The notes under the pieces are model-generated. The model was not told the DNA's origin and did no database searches. It saw only the letters and a list, made by a program, of their open reading frames with translations. Position numbers and translations under genes: made by a program. From Bradyrhizobium glycinis (lineage in GTDB: Bacteria > Pseudomonadota > Alphaproteobacteria > Rhizobiales > Xanthobacteraceae), in assembly GCF_016031655.1 (NCBI RefSeq), contig NZ_JACCHQ010000006.1, positions 1 to 64,000 of the forward strand: a DNA stretch of 64,000 nt, written 5' to 3'. This document shows positions 25,309 to 35,347 of this stretch, one piece after another. The first letter of the stretch is position 1. Every line of letters starts with the position of its first letter.

Positions 25309-26391
25309 ATGCACGGACTGCTGCCCGCGCTGAAACGCGGCTTCAAGAGATGGATCGGCTGGCGACGGCTCGGAGTCGCCGCGAGCATCTTCATCATCGC
25401 GTTTGCGATCACCACGCTGGTGCGGACCCTCAAGGGCATCGATACCGGGGTCATCCTGACCGCGTTGACGGAGATTCCCCGCGGCAACATCGGGCTGGCG
25501 GCGGTCTGCGTCTTCTTCGCGTTCTGTACGCTGACCTTCTACGACTTTTTTGCGCTGCGAACGATCGGTAAGAAGCACGTGCCCTATCGCATCGCGGCGC
25601 TGTCCAGCTTCACGTCCTATTCGATCGGCCACAACATCGGCGCCACGGTCTTCACCGGCGGCGCGATCCGTTTCCGGATCTATTCGGACTACGGACTGAA
25701 CGCGATCGACGTCGCGAAGATCTGCTTCCTGTCGGGCCTGACCTTCTGGCTCGGTAACATCTTCGTGCTCTCGATCGGCATGGCCATCCATCCGGATGCG
25801 GCCTCCTCGATGGATCAGCTGCCCTCCTCGCTCAACCGGTTGATCGCCCTTGGCGGCCTTGCATCGATCGGCGCGTATCTGGTCTGGCTCTGCATGGGCG
25901 AGAAGCGCCGCGAGCTCGGCCAGAAAGGCTGGAAGGTGGTGCTGCCCTCGGCGCCGCTGACCTTGGTGCAGATCCTGATCGGCGTCGTCGATCTCGGCTT
26001 CTGCGCCACCGCGATGTACCTCTTGATGCCGGCCAACCCGCCGATCGACTTCATGTCGCTCGCAGTCGTGTTCATCCTGGCGACCCTGATCGGCTTTGCC
26101 AGCCACGCGCCTGGCTCGATCGGCGTGTTCGATGCCGCCATGCTGGTGGCGCTGCCCCAGTTCAGCCGCGAGGAGCTTCTGGCGACGCTGCTGGTGTTCC
26201 GTATTCTCTATTTCGTGATCCCGTTCGGCCTTGCCATCTCCATCATGGGCACGCGCGAGCTCTGGATGAATGTGGTCGCGCCGTGGCAGGAGCGGCGGCG
26301 GCTGGCGGAAGCCTGCGCGCAGGCCAACCTGCCGAAGGAGGTGACGCCGATGGAGCGCGAACGGCTGCTGCGGCGGGTCAGCAAGCGCTGA
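25309..26391 (+). CDS. Lysylphosphatidylglycerol synthase TM-region (UPF0104/YbhN-like) protein
   Basis: 360 residues, polytopic inner-membrane protein with about eight helices. The LPG_synthase_TM pattern is visible: SYSIGHNIGATVFTGGAIRF with IYSDYGLNAIDVAKICF, and later FASHAPGSIGVFDAAMLVAL, the conserved PGG/PGS-type loop. It lacks the C-terminal soluble catalytic domain of MprF, so it resembles the flippase half only; aminoacyl-lipid or other lipid flipping is inferred. The ATG at 25309 has a GGGAGGATGA ribosome-binding site. It is followed after 98 nt by the secreted SGNH hydrolase on the same strand. Confidence 0.8.
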   Translation: MHGLLPALKRGFKRWIGWRRLGVAASIFIIAFAITTLVRTLKGIDTGVILTALTEIPRGNIGLAAVCVFFAFCTLTFYDFFALRTIGKKHVPYRIAALSSFTSYSIGHNIGATVFTGGAIRFRIYSDYGLNAIDVAKICFLSGLTFWLGNIFVLSIGMAIHPDAASSMDQLPSSLNRLIALGGLASIGAYLVWLCMGEKRRELGQKGWKVVLPSAPLTLVQILIGVVDLGFCATAMYLLMPANPPIDFMSLAVVFILATLIGFASHAPGSIGVFDAAMLVALPQFSREELLATLLVFRILYFVIPFGLAISIMGTRELWMNVVAPWQERRRLAEACAQANLPKEVTPMERERLLRRVSKR

Positions 26392-26489
26392 GACGCCGAA
26401 GGCACCTCGGAATCATCAGGCAAAGGTTGCAGGCCGGCGCGCAATCCTCTCTTATTTCCGCCTCAACTTTGCCGTTGAAGACGCGGGCC

Positions 26490-28436
26490 ATGATTTCCGT
26501 ATTCCTTCGCACCCTCTCGGCCGGCGCCGTGCTGCTTGCCGGCCTCCTCGCTTGGCCCGAGCGTGCCGCCGCGCAAGACGCCGGCACCATGCAGATCAGC
26601 TGGGAGGTGCGTAACCGCTTCCGGCTATTCCGCGAGGAGCGCGACTTCCTGCTCCATGTCGAGAACGCGCGTAACCGCAGCATTCTCGCCGCCGAGCAGT
26701 CCCTGGAGCTCCAGAGCGAGGGCCGCGGCTGGGCCCGCAACATGGTCAACCGGCTGTGCATCGACCTGCAGGGCAGGGTCAACCAGCCCTGCACTCGGGA
26801 CAATGTCAAAGAGAACTACCTCACGCCGATCGACCATCCGGTCACGGTGCGTCTGACCGGCGCGGTGCCGGTCGGCGCCACCTGCGCCTGGTCGTTCGAT
26901 GACGGCGACGGCCCGCAGACCTCGACCTTCGACTGCGCCGAGCCGATCAATTTGCGCGTCCGCTACGGCAAGCAGACGGTTGCGACCGTCGATGTCTCTG
27001 CCGGCTCGGATCCGACCCAGCGGGTCCAGACCGAGATCCAGGTCCGCGACATCTTCATCGCAGGTCTAGGCGACAGCATCGCCTCCGGCGAAGGCAACCC
27101 GGACCGGCCGCTGGCGCTGTCGGACGAAGGTTTTTGCTTCCGCTCCTATCTCGGCACCGCCGGCGCGCAGTACTACCGGCCGAGCCGCCACGGCTTCAAG
27201 GGCGGCCGCGCCTGCGAGGCGCCGGATACGCTCGCCAACTGGCAACGCTACAGCGCGCTCTGGTTCAATGCGCCCTGCCATCGCTCGCTCTATAGCTATC
27301 AGGCGCGCACCGCGCTGGCGCTCGCGGTGCGCTACACCCACGTCGCCGTGACCTTCCTGCCGCTCGCCTGTACCGGCGCCAGCATTGGCGACGGGCTGCT
27401 CGGCTCGCAGCGCGCCCGCGAATGTCCGCCTGGCAAGACCGGCGTCTGCAACACCAGCGTGAACGCGCAAGTCGCCGAGCTGCGGGAAGCCGTCACCGCG
27501 GCGAAGAAGCGCCAGCCCGATCGCACGCTCGATCTCGTGCTGCTCTCGGTCGGCGCCAACGACGTCTATTTCTCCGGTCTCGTCGCCGACGTCATCGTCG
27601 ACACCGCGACGGAGCGCGCGCTGTTCCGCCGCTCCGGCGTGATGGCGAGCGTCGACGATTCCCGCGATGCGCTCCAACGCGAGCTGCCGCAGAATTTCGT
27701 CAAGCTGCGCGAGGCGCTGAAGCCGCTGGTCGGCGGCGACCTCTCGCGCGTGGTCTATGTCTCCTACGCCAATCCTGCGCTCGCCGAAGGCGGCGCGCCC
27801 TGCCGCGGCGGCCGAGCCGGCTTCGACATCCACCCGTCCTTCAACACCGATCCGCAGCGTCTCGCCCGCGTCTCCGCCTTCGTCGACACCGAATTCCTGC
27901 CGCAGCTGAAGGGGCTCGCCACCTGCACCCGCGGTGCGCTGTGCCGCGATCCCGAAGCCGACCGCATGACCTTCGTCGACGCGCACCAGGCCGCGTTCGC
28001 CGACCACGGCTTCTGCGCCCGTTCCGGCAACGATCCCGAATTCGACCGCAGCTGCTTTGCCGAGAACGGCCAGAGCTTCGATCCCGATATTGTCAGCGCG
28101 GCGAGCCAGCCGATGCTGTGTGGCCGCGGCGCCTCGGAGTACCGCGCCTACCTGCCCCGCGCGCGCTGGGTCCGGGACGCCAATGACAGCTATTTCGCCG
28201 CCATGACTTATCCGCAGGGCCTGCCGGCCGCAAGCCAGCCGACCGACATCCACGACGCGACCTGGGGCGTGCTCTCCGCCGTCTATGGCGGCGCGGTGCA
28301 TCCGAGCGCCGAGGGCCATGCCGCGATGGCCGATGCCGCGCTGCCAGCGGCGAGCGCCGTGCTCGGGCTGGATGCCGTGCCGCCGAACGTGACGCGCGGA
28401 TTTTTGCCGCAGCTATTGCCGAGCGCGCAGCAGTAG
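26490..28436 (+). CDS. Secreted SGNH/GDSL-type hydrolase
   Basis: 648 residues with a signal peptide (MISVFLRTLSAGAVLLAGLL, likely cleaved after AAAQ). The SGNH blocks are visible: IFIAGLGDSIASGEGNPD (nucleophile Ser196), LLSVGANDVYFSG (block III with Asn) and GAVHPSAEGHAAM (catalytic His). Residues about 35-190 form an N-terminal region of unknown fold with paired Cys. Many extra cysteines suggest disulphides in the periplasm or outside. The ester substrate (lipid, polysaccharide or cell-wall acetyl group) is unknown. A longer frame extends upstream, but the ATG at 26490 places the signal peptide correctly. Confidence 0.8.
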   Translation: MISVFLRTLSAGAVLLAGLLAWPERAAAQDAGTMQISWEVRNRFRLFREERDFLLHVENARNRSILAAEQSLELQSEGRGWARNMVNRLCIDLQGRVNQPCTRDNVKENYLTPIDHPVTVRLTGAVPVGATCAWSFDDGDGPQTSTFDCAEPINLRVRYGKQTVATVDVSAGSDPTQRVQTEIQVRDIFIAGLGDSIASGEGNPDRPLALSDEGFCFRSYLGTAGAQYYRPSRHGFKGGRACEAPDTLANWQRYSALWFNAPCHRSLYSYQARTALALAVRYTHVAVTFLPLACTGASIGDGLLGSQRARECPPGKTGVCNTSVNAQVAELREAVTAAKKRQPDRTLDLVLLSVGANDVYFSGLVADVIVDTATERALFRRSGVMASVDDSRDALQRELPQNFVKLREALKPLVGGDLSRVVYVSYANPALAEGGAPCRGGRAGFDIHPSFNTDPQRLARVSAFVDTEFLPQLKGLATCTRGALCRDPEADRMTFVDAHQAAFADHGFCARSGNDPEFDRSCFAENGQSFDPDIVSAASQPMLCGRGASEYRAYLPRARWVRDANDSYFAAMTYPQGLPAASQPTDIHDATWGVLSAVYGGAVHPSAEGHAAMADAALPAASAVLGLDAVPPNVTRGFLPQLLPSAQQ

Positions 28437-28617
28437 AAGCAAACGCGGCCCTCTCCACGAGTTTGTGGCACGCGTGACCCACGCCCTCCCTGTCACCGCC
28501 GTTCCATCAATCCAAAAACGGCATCGATCGATGCTGCCTTGAACTTGGACACTTCGCCGCGCGCGCCTCTAGGACTCCTGTCAGGGAGACGGGAACGAGA
28601 TTTAGGAGAGGCGCGCA

Positions 28618-28698
28618 ATGAGCGCAGCGGTGTCCGCAGCGGACGCGAGGCGGTCTCGCATCAGGCTGTTCCTCCTGAGGGCTCCCACGGGAGCTTGA
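28618..28698 (+). CDS. Possible 26-residue leader peptide upstream of a terminator
   Basis: ATG preceded by TTTAGGAGAGGCGCGCA (a good ribosome-binding site), encoding MSAAVSAADARRSRIRLFLL then RAPTGA and TGA. Thirteen nt after the stop is a rho-independent terminator. Inside the last codons GCTCC-CACG-GGAGC can form a hairpin. The arrangement of small frame, internal hairpin and terminator resembles an attenuator or an independent small RNA with a short protein. Not a family I can name. Downstream is the LysR gene of the glucarate cluster. Confidence 0.4.
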   Translation: MSAAVSAADARRSRIRLFLLRAPTGA

Positions 28699-28710
28699 CC
28701 AGGCAACTCA

Positions 28711-28742
28711 ACGGCGGCCCACAAAGCCGCCGTCTTTGTTTT
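28711..28742 (+). terminator. Rho-independent terminator (possible attenuator)
   Basis: ACGGCGGC / GCCGCCGT stem with a 7-nt loop followed by CTTTGTTTT. It lies after the small frame and 60 nt before the LysR ATG. It could end the small transcript or regulate read-through into the LysR gene. Confidence 0.75.
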
Positions 28743-28801
28743 GGGGGTGATCGATGCTAGAAGTGCCAGCGAAACGCCTTATTCATCTAAGGCATGTATC
28801 G

Positions 28802-29707
28802 ATGTTCGACCTCAACCAGCTCCGCTGTTTCGTCACGGTGGCGGAGGAATTGCATTTCGGCCGCGCCGCCGTGCGGCTCAACATGACGCAGCCGCCGCTG
28901 TCCCGGCAGATCCAGGTGCTCGAGCACATCATCGATGCGCCGCTGCTCGAGCGCACCAGCCGCTCGGTGCGTCTCACCCCGGCTGGACGCAGTTTCCTGC
29001 CGGAGGCGCGCCGCATCCTCAAGCTTGCCGAAAGCGCCTCGCAGGTCGCCCGCCGCATCGCGCTCGGCAAGACCGGCTCGCTGAAGGTCGGCTTCACCGC
29101 GGCCGCGGCCTATGGCTTTCTGCCCGAGCTCATCGCCGCCTGCCGCGCCAAGCTGCCCGAGGTGGACTTCTCGCTGAAGGAGATGGTGTCGGGCGACCAA
29201 TTCGAGGCGCTGACCTCGGGCCAGATCGACGCCGGGCTGCTGCGGCCGCCGATCGCGCGGCCCGAGCTTGCCAGCCGCCGCGTCGTCGCCGAGCCCCTCC
29301 TCGCCGCGATCCCGAAGAAGCATCCGCTAGCGAACGCCGACGGCATCACCATCAAGGATTTCGACGACCAGCCCTTCGTGATGTATTCGCCCTATGAGAG
29401 CCGCTACTTCCACGACCTGCTGGTGGCGCTGTTCACCCGCGCCGACGTGCTGCCGCGCTACGTCCAGCATCTCAGCCAGATCCACTCGATCCTCGCCATG
29501 GTACGCGCCGGCCTCGGCCTTGCCATCGTACCGGCGGCGGCGGCGAGCCTGAAGATATCCGATGTGCGCCTGCGTCCCCTGAAGCTGCGCACCCGCGTGC
29601 CCGTCGAGCTGTTCATGGTGTGGCGGCGCGAGGACGAGAACCCGCTGCTGTCGGCGCTGGTCAAAATCGCCGGCGAATTGTCCTCCGCGGAGCTGGCTGA
29701 GGATTGA
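28802..29707 (+). CDS. LysR-family regulator of the glucarate/galactarate cluster
   Basis: 301 residues. The N-terminal HTH is MFDLNQLRCFVTVAEELHFG with AAVRLNMTQPPLSRQIQVLE, followed by the linker helix and a periplasmic-binding-protein-like effector domain (VDFSLKEMVSGDQFEALTSG, then MVRAGLGLAIVPAAAA). The start at 28802 gives the standard LysR N-terminus; an upstream frame start at 28754 is not family-like. It is co-directional with kdgD 123 nt downstream, so it probably controls this operon with glucarate or a pathway intermediate as effector (inference). Confidence 0.88.
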   Translation: MFDLNQLRCFVTVAEELHFGRAAVRLNMTQPPLSRQIQVLEHIIDAPLLERTSRSVRLTPAGRSFLPEARRILKLAESASQVARRIALGKTGSLKVGFTAAAAYGFLPELIAACRAKLPEVDFSLKEMVSGDQFEALTSGQIDAGLLRPPIARPELASRRVVAEPLLAAIPKKHPLANADGITIKDFDDQPFVMYSPYESRYFHDLLVALFTRADVLPRYVQHLSQIHSILAMVRAGLGLAIVPAAAASLKISDVRLRPLKLRTRVPVELFMVWRREDENPLLSALVKIAGELSSAELAED

Positions 29708-29830
29708 TGCTCAATCCGCATCGGTCGATATAGGCTTTGGCTTGGACGCGCATCGAACGGTCTCCTAAACCACGGCGCATGGACGCGCGACTTCTGCTTG
29801 CGTCCTCCGCAACACGAGAAGGGAGCGCCC

Positions 29831-30775
29831 ATGAGCAAGATGACCCCGCAGGAAATGGCCCAGAAGATCGGATCGGGCCTTTTGTCCTTCCCCGTCACGC
29901 CGTTCAGGGCTGACTACTCCTTCGACGAGGTGACCTATCGCGCCAACATGGACTGGCTGTGCGGTTATGAGGTCGCAGGTCTCTTCGCCGCCGGCGGCAC
30001 CGGCGAGTTCTTCTCGCTGACACCATCAGAGGTTCCTGAGGTCGTCAAGGTCGCGGTAGACGAGACCAAGGGCCGCGTGCCCGTGCTCGCCGGCACCGGC
30101 TACGGCACCGCGATCGCGCGCGAGATCGCGATCAGTGCGGAAAAGGCCGGCGCCGACGGCCTCCTGCTGCTGCCGCCCTACCTCACCCATTCCGAGCAGG
30201 AAGGCCTTGCCGCCCACGTCGAGGCGGTCTGCGCCGCCGTGAAGATCGGCGTCATCGTCTATAACCGCGACAATGCCATCCTCCAGCCCGACACGCTCGC
30301 GCGCCTTGCCGAGCGCTGCCCGAACCTCGTCGGCTACAAGGACGGCATCGGCGACATCGAGCTGATGACCCGCGTCTACACCAAGCTCGGCGACCGCCTC
30401 ACCTATGTCGGGGGCCTGCCGACCGCCGAGACCTTCGCACTGCCCTATCTCGACATGGGCGTGACGACCTATTCCTCGGCCGTGTTCAACTTCGTGCCGG
30501 AATTCGCCACCAACTTCTACGCGGCGGTGCGCAAGCGCGACCACGCCACGATCCAGTCCGGCCTGAAGGACTTCATCCTGCCGCTGATTGCGATCCGCAA
30601 CCGCAAGAAGGGTTACGCGGTCTCGATCATCAAGGCCGGCATGAAGGTGATCGGCCGCGATTCCGGCCCGGTCCGTCCGCCGCTGACCGATCTCACCGAG
30701 CAGGAGATGGCGGAGCTGACCGCGCTGGTGCACAAGCTGCCCGCCGCACGATCGTCACAACAGGCTGCAGAATAG
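29831..30775 (+). CDS. kdgD: 5-dehydro-4-deoxyglucarate dehydratase
   Basis: 314 residues, DapA/NAL-superfamily TIM barrel. It converts 5-dehydro-4-deoxy-D-glucarate to 2,5-dioxopentanoate, CO2 and water. The N-terminus [20 protein letters not shown] and [16 protein letters not shown] match KdgD; the Schiff-base lysine is Lys170 in [10 protein letters not shown] and the catalytic tyrosine is Tyr144 in VIVYNRDN. Length matches the family (about 303-315). ATG at 29831 with a GAAGGGAGCG ribosome-binding site. It is the first enzyme gene of the operon, 24 nt before gudD. Confidence 0.93.
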   Translation: MSKMTPQEMAQKIGSGLLSFPVTPFRADYSFDEVTYRANMDWLCGYEVAGLFAAGGTGEFFSLTPSEVPEVVKVAVDETKGRVPVLAGTGYGTAIAREIAISAEKAGADGLLLLPPYLTHSEQEGLAAHVEAVCAAVKIGVIVYNRDNAILQPDTLARLAERCPNLVGYKDGIGDIELMTRVYTKLGDRLTYVGGLPTAETFALPYLDMGVTTYSSAVFNFVPEFATNFYAAVRKRDHATIQSGLKDFILPLIAIRNRKKGYAVSIIKAGMKVIGRDSGPVRPPLTDLTEQEMAELTALVHKLPAARSSQQAAE

Positions 30776-30799
30776 CAAGACAACAGGGAGGAGCCTGCG

Positions 30800-32158
30800 A
30801 TGGCCCAAACTGAGATTTCCGGCGCGTCAGTCGCCGGAGCACCTGTTATCACGGCGATGCAGGTCATTCCGGTTGCGGGCCGCGACAGCATGCTCCTCAA
30901 CCTGAGCGGCGCGCATGCGCCGTTCTTCACCCGCAACATCGTCATCCTCACCGACAATGCCGGCCACACCGGCGTCGGCGAGGTGCCGGGCGGGCAGAAG
31001 ATCTGGCAGACGCTGCAGGACGCCCGCGACCTCGTGATCGGCAAGACCGTCGGCGCGATGAACAACATCCTCGCCGACATCCGTACCGCCTTCGCCGACC
31101 GCGACGCCGGCGGGCGCGGCAAGCAGACTTTTGATCTTCGCGTCATGATCCACGCAGTCACCGCCGTTGAATCCGCGTTGCTCGACCTGCTCGGCCAGTA
31201 CCTTGGGCTGCCCGTCGCAGCCCTGCTCGGCGAAGGCCAGCAGCGCAACAGCGTCGAGACGCTCGGCTATCTCTTCTTCGTCGGCGACCGCCGCAAGTCG
31301 AAGCTCGACTATGTCACGGGCGAGACCGGCAAGCCCGACTGGTTCAACCTCCGCCACCAGGAGGCGATGACGCCCGAGACCGTGGTGCGGCTCGCGGAGG
31401 CCACCCACGACCATTACGGCTTCGCCGATTTCAAGCTCAAGGGCGGCGTCCTCCGCGGCGAGCAGGAGATCGAGGCCGTCACCGCGATTGCAAAGCGCTT
31501 TCCCAGCGCGCGCGTCACGCTGGACCCCAACGGCGCCTGGTCGCTGGATGAGGCGATCAGCCTCTGCAAGGGCATGCATGGCATCCTCGCCTATGCCGAG
31601 GACCCCTGCGGCGCCGAGGCCGGCTTCTCCGGCCGCGAGATCATGGCCGAGTTCCGCCGTGCAACTGGCCTGCCGACCGCCACCAACATGATCGCCACGG
31701 ACTGGCGGCAGCTCTCCCATGCGCTGCGGCTCGGGGCCGTGGACATCCCGCTGGCCGATCCCCATTTCTGGACGATGCAGGGCTCGGTGCGCGTGGCCCA
31801 GACCTGCCGTGACAACGGCCTGACCTGGGGCTCGCACTCCAACAACCATTTCGACATTTCTCTCGCCATGTTCACCCATGTCGGCGCCGCCGCTCCGGGG
31901 AAGGTCACCGCGATCGACACCCACTGGATCTGGCAGGACGGCCAGGCGCTGACGAAGGAGCCGCTCCAGATCAAGGGCGGCAAGATCGCCGTCCCGGACC
32001 GCCCCGGGCTCGGCATCGAGATCGACCGCGCCGCCATCGAGGCCGCGCACGAGCTCTACAAGAAGCATGGACTCGGCGGGCGGGATGACGCTATGGCCAT
32101 GCAGGACCTGATCCCCGGCTGGACGTTTGACGACAAGCGTCCTTGCCTCGTCCGTTAA
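30800..32158 (+). CDS. gudD: Glucarate dehydratase (enolase superfamily)
   Basis: 452 residues. It dehydrates D-glucarate (and L-idarate) to 5-dehydro-4-deoxy-D-glucarate with Mg2+. Catalytic features: KxK motif DFKLKGG (Lys212, Lys214), metal ligands in LDPNGAW (Asp242), YAEDPCG (Glu267) and ATNMIATDW (Asn296), and the general base in [10 protein letters not shown] (His350). The length and SNNH context are specific to GudD rather than other mandelate-racemase-group enzymes. An AGGGAGGAG ribosome-binding site precedes the ATG. It feeds KdgD. Confidence 0.94.
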   Translation: MAQTEISGASVAGAPVITAMQVIPVAGRDSMLLNLSGAHAPFFTRNIVILTDNAGHTGVGEVPGGQKIWQTLQDARDLVIGKTVGAMNNILADIRTAFADRDAGGRGKQTFDLRVMIHAVTAVESALLDLLGQYLGLPVAALLGEGQQRNSVETLGYLFFVGDRRKSKLDYVTGETGKPDWFNLRHQEAMTPETVVRLAEATHDHYGFADFKLKGGVLRGEQEIEAVTAIAKRFPSARVTLDPNGAWSLDEAISLCKGMHGILAYAEDPCGAEAGFSGREIMAEFRRATGLPTATNMIATDWRQLSHALRLGAVDIPLADPHFWTMQGSVRVAQTCRDNGLTWGSHSNNHFDISLAMFTHVGAAAPGKVTAIDTHWIWQDGQALTKEPLQIKGGKIAVPDRPGLGIEIDRAAIEAAHELYKKHGLGGRDDAMAMQDLIPGWTFDDKRPCLVR

Positions 32159-32184
32159 TAAGAGCGTTCCCCTGGAGGAAAAAG

Positions 32185-33633
32185 ATGACAGCGATCCTGA
32201 AGAACTTCATCGGCGGCGAATGGGTCGACGGCTCCGGCGTCACCAAGAACATCAACCCCTCCAACACCAATGATCTCGTCGGCGAATACGCCAAGGCCGA
32301 CAAGGCGCAGACCGAAAAGGCGATCGCCGCCGCCAAGGCCGCCTTCCCCGCCTGGGCGCGCTCGACGCCGCAGGAGCGCTATGACGCCCTGAACAAGGTG
32401 TCCGCCGAGATCCTCTCCCGCAAGGAAGAGCTCGGCCGCCTGCTCGCCCGCGAGGAAGGCAAGACCCTGCCGGAAGGCATCGGCGAGGTCGCGCGCGCCG
32501 GCCAGATCTTCGCCTTCTTTGCCGGCGAGGCGCTGCGCCTGATCGGCGAGAAGGGCGCCTCGGTGCGTCCCGGCCTCGACGTCGAGCTCACCCGCGAGCC
32601 GGTCGGCGTCGTCGGCATGATCACGCCCTGGAATTTCCCGATCGCGATCCCCGCCTGGAAGATCGCGCCGGCGCTCTGCTACGGCAACACCGTGGTGTTC
32701 AAGCCCGCCGAGCTGGTGCCCGGCTCGGCGCATGCGCTGGCCGAAATCATCACCCGGTCCGGCATTCCCGCGGGCGTGTTCAACCTCGTCGTCGGCTCCG
32801 GCTCGGTGGTCGGCCAGACCCTGCTCGAGCATCCGGACGTCGCCGCGATCTCCTTCACCGGCTCGGTGCAGACGGGACGCAAGATCGCGCAGGCCTGCGT
32901 GCTGTCGAATCCCATGAAGAAGTTCCAGCTCGAGATGGGCGGCAAGAACCCGCTGGTCGTGCTCGACGACGCCGACCTCAAGACCGCCGTCGAGGTTGCC
33001 GTCAACGGCGCCTATTTCTCGACCGGCCAGCGCTGCACCGCCTCGTCCCGCCTGATCGTCACCGAGGGCATCCACGACCGCTTCGTCGCCGCCATGGCCG
33101 AGCGCCTGAACAGCCTGTCGGTCGACGATGCGCTCAAGGCCGGCGTGCATATCGGCCCCGTGGTGGACCAGAACCAGCTCGACCAGGATCTGCGCTACAT
33201 CAAGATCGGCCAGGACGAAGGCGCCAAGCTCGCCTTCGGCGGCGAGCTGCTGAAGCGCGAGAATCCCGGCCACTACCTGCAGCCGGCGCTGTTCACCGAG
33301 GCCAACAACAACATGCGCATCGCGCGCGAGGAGATTTTTGGCCCGGTCGCCGCCGTCATTCGTGCCAAGAATTACGAAGAGGCGCTCGCCATCTCCAACG
33401 ATACCGAGTTCGGCCTCGCCTCCGGCATCTGCACCACCAGCCTGAAATACGCCTCGCACTACAAGCGCAACAGCGAGTCCGGCATGGTGATGGTCAATCT
33501 GCCGACCGCCGGCGTCGACTATCACGTGCCGTTTGGCGGCCGGAAGGGCTCGAGCTATGGCGCCCGCGAGCAGGGCTCCTATGCGCGCGAGTTCTACACC
33601 ACGGTGAAGACGGCCTACACCAATCCGGGGTGA
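32185..33633 (+). CDS. 2,5-dioxovalerate (alpha-ketoglutarate semialdehyde) dehydrogenase
   Basis: 482-residue aldehyde dehydrogenase. Visible are the Rossmann motif GSVQTGRKIAQ, general base Glu250 in FQLEMGGKNPLVVLDDAD and nucleophile Cys284 in FSTGQRCTASSRL, with TPWNFPIAIPAWKIAPAL as the NAD(P) site. Position in the operon assigns the substrate: 2,5-dioxopentanoate from KdgD is oxidised to 2-oxoglutarate. The ATG at 32185 has a CTGGAGGAAAAAG ribosome-binding site. A palindromic repeat separates it from garD. Confidence 0.9.
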   Translation: MTAILKNFIGGEWVDGSGVTKNINPSNTNDLVGEYAKADKAQTEKAIAAAKAAFPAWARSTPQERYDALNKVSAEILSRKEELGRLLAREEGKTLPEGIGEVARAGQIFAFFAGEALRLIGEKGASVRPGLDVELTREPVGVVGMITPWNFPIAIPAWKIAPALCYGNTVVFKPAELVPGSAHALAEIITRSGIPAGVFNLVVGSGSVVGQTLLEHPDVAAISFTGSVQTGRKIAQACVLSNPMKKFQLEMGGKNPLVVLDDADLKTAVEVAVNGAYFSTGQRCTASSRLIVTEGIHDRFVAAMAERLNSLSVDDALKAGVHIGPVVDQNQLDQDLRYIKIGQDEGAKLAFGGELLKRENPGHYLQPALFTEANNNMRIAREEIFGPVAAVIRAKNYEEALAISNDTEFGLASGICTTSLKYASHYKRNSESGMVMVNLPTAGVDYHVPFGGRKGSSYGAREQGSYAREFYTTVKTAYTNPG

Positions 33634-33638
33634 GATAT

Positions 33639-33726
33639 CGTAGGGTGGGCAAGCGAAGCGTGCCCACCACTTACGTTCGGTGTGAAGACGGTGGGCACGG
33701 CGCGTTGCGCCTTTGCCCACCCTACG
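33639..33726. repeat. Palindromic repeat CGTAGGGTGGGCAA type
   Basis: CGTAGGGTGGGCAAGCGAAG with CGTGCCCACC, a central spacer, then GGTGGGCACGGCG and TTTGCCCACCCTACG. It forms a long imperfect hairpin inside the glucarate operon, between the dehydrogenase gene and garD, where it might attenuate or stabilise mRNA (inference). Confidence 0.75.
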
Positions 33727-33745
33727 ACTTCTGAGGCAAGCGCAG

Positions 33746-35287
33746 ATGGACCAGGACGTCGCCGCGAAAGAGCAGCCCCGCTACATCAAGCTCAACGAGC
33801 GCGACAATGTGGCGATCGTGGTGAATGATTTCGGGCTCCCCGCCGGCGCGCGCTTTGCCAGCGGCTTGACGCTGCGCGCCTTCGTCCCACAGGGACACAA
33901 GACGGCTTTGGTCGACATCGCCGAAGGCGAACCGATCATCCGTTACGGCGAGATCATCGGCTACGCGCTGTCGCCGATCCTGGCCGGCGAATGGGTGGAC
34001 GAGGCGCGCATCCGTATGCCGGAGGCCCCTGCCCTCGACAAGCTCGAAATCTCGACCGCAGTCCCCGCACCGCTGCCGCCCCTCGAAGGCTTCACCTTCG
34101 AGGGCTACCGCAATCCGGATGGTTCGGTCGGCACCAAGAACATCCTCGGCATCTCCTCCTCCGTGCAATGCGTCAAGGGCACGATGGAATATGCGGTGAA
34201 GCGCATCCGTGCCGAGCTGCTGCCGAAATATCCCAACGTCGACGACGTCGTGCCGTTGACGCACGCCTATGGCTGCGGTGTCGCGATCTCCGCGCCCGAC
34301 GCGGTGGTGCCGATCCGCACCCTGCAGAACCTCGCGCTCAATCCGAATTTCGGCGGCGAGATCCTCGTTGTCGGCCTTGGCTGCGAGAAGCTCGCGCCCG
34401 AGCGGCTGGTGCCGGAAGGCGTCGGTGACGCCATCGTGCGCATGCAGGATGAGGCTTTCGACGGCTTTGGTGCCATCGTCGAGGCGATCATGACCCAGGC
34501 CGAGGCGCGACTGAAGGTTCTCAACACCCGCAAGCGCGAGACCTGCCCTGCGTCCGATCTTGTCATCGGGCTGCAATGCGGCGGCAGCGATGCCTTCTCC
34601 GGCGTCACCGCCAATCCCGCCGTCGGCTTCGCCGCGGACCTCCTGGTGCGCGCCGGCGCCACTGTGATGTTCTCGGAGGTCACCGAGGTGCGCGACGCGA
34701 TCCAGCTCCTCACCCGCCGCGCCATCAACGAGGACGTCGGCCGCGCGCTGGTGCGCGAGATGGCCTGGTACGATTCCTATCTGGCCCGCGGCGGCGCCGA
34801 CCGCAGCGCCAACACCACGCCCGGCAACAAGAAGGGGGGCCTCGCCAACATCGTCGAGAAATCGCTCGGCTCCATCGTCAAGTCCGGCTCGAGCGCAATC
34901 ACAGGCGTGCTCTCGCCCGGCGAGAAGGCAACGCAGAAGGGCATGCTGTTCGCCGCGACGCCCGCCTCGGACTTCATCTGCGGCACGCTGCAGCTCGCCT
35001 CGGGCATGACGTTGCAAGTGTTCACCACCGGCCGCGGCACGCCTTACGGCCTTGCGGCAGCCCCCGTGATCAAGGTCGCGACGCGCAGCGAGCTCGCGCG
35101 GCGCTGGAAAGACCTGATCGACTTCGATGCCGGCAAGATCGCGACCGGCGAGAAGACCATCGAGGAGACCGGCTGGGACCTGTTCCGCCTGATCCTCGAC
35201 GTCGCCTCTGGCCGCATCAAACCCTGGTCGGACCGCTGGGGCATCCACAACGACCTCACGCTGTTCAATCCCGCGCCGGTGACCTGA
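33746..35287 (+). CDS. garD: Galactarate dehydratase (UxaA/GarD family)
   Basis: 513 residues, close to E. coli GarD (523). It dehydrates galactarate to 5-dehydro-4-deoxy-D-glucarate, entering at KdgD. It has an N-terminal SAF-like domain (about 1-90; [20 protein letters not shown]) and a UxaA-type core with [45 protein letters not shown] and [20 protein letters not shown], whose Cys/His residues bind the metal. The [20 protein letters not shown] stretch is typical of GarD. UxaA (altronate) is the alternative, but the flanking kdgD and gudD favour galactarate. The ATG at 33746 follows a TGAGGCAAG ribosome-binding site. Confidence 0.88.
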   Translation: MDQDVAAKEQPRYIKLNERDNVAIVVNDFGLPAGARFASGLTLRAFVPQGHKTALVDIAEGEPIIRYGEIIGYALSPILAGEWVDEARIRMPEAPALDKLEISTAVPAPLPPLEGFTFEGYRNPDGSVGTKNILGISSSVQCVKGTMEYAVKRIRAELLPKYPNVDDVVPLTHAYGCGVAISAPDAVVPIRTLQNLALNPNFGGEILVVGLGCEKLAPERLVPEGVGDAIVRMQDEAFDGFGAIVEAIMTQAEARLKVLNTRKRETCPASDLVIGLQCGGSDAFSGVTANPAVGFAADLLVRAGATVMFSEVTEVRDAIQLLTRRAINEDVGRALVREMAWYDSYLARGGADRSANTTPGNKKGGLANIVEKSLGSIVKSGSSAITGVLSPGEKATQKGMLFAATPASDFICGTLQLASGMTLQVFTTGRGTPYGLAAAPVIKVATRSELARRWKDLIDFDAGKIATGEKTIEETGWDLFRLILDVASGRIKPWSDRWGIHNDLTLFNPAPVT

Positions 35288-35342
35288 AGCGTTTTCGAGC
35301 GAAGTGGATCCCGGTTCGCGACAAGAAAACGCGTCAAAACAG
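35288..35342. repeat. Mosaic intergenic repeat (AGCGTTTTCGAGCGAAGTGG type), copy 2
   Basis: AGCGTTTTCGAGCGAAGTGG, CCCGGTTCGCG, AAGAAAACGCGTCAAAAC: the left module only, directly after the garD stop codon and before the end of the convergent gene. It probably doubles as the intergenic terminator region. Confidence 0.75.
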
Positions 35343-35347
35343 AACCG

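Noticed and set aside
30827-32068. Long minus-strand frame opposite gudD
   Set aside because: Mirror of the GC-rich gudD codon pattern; gudD has full enolase-family motifs.
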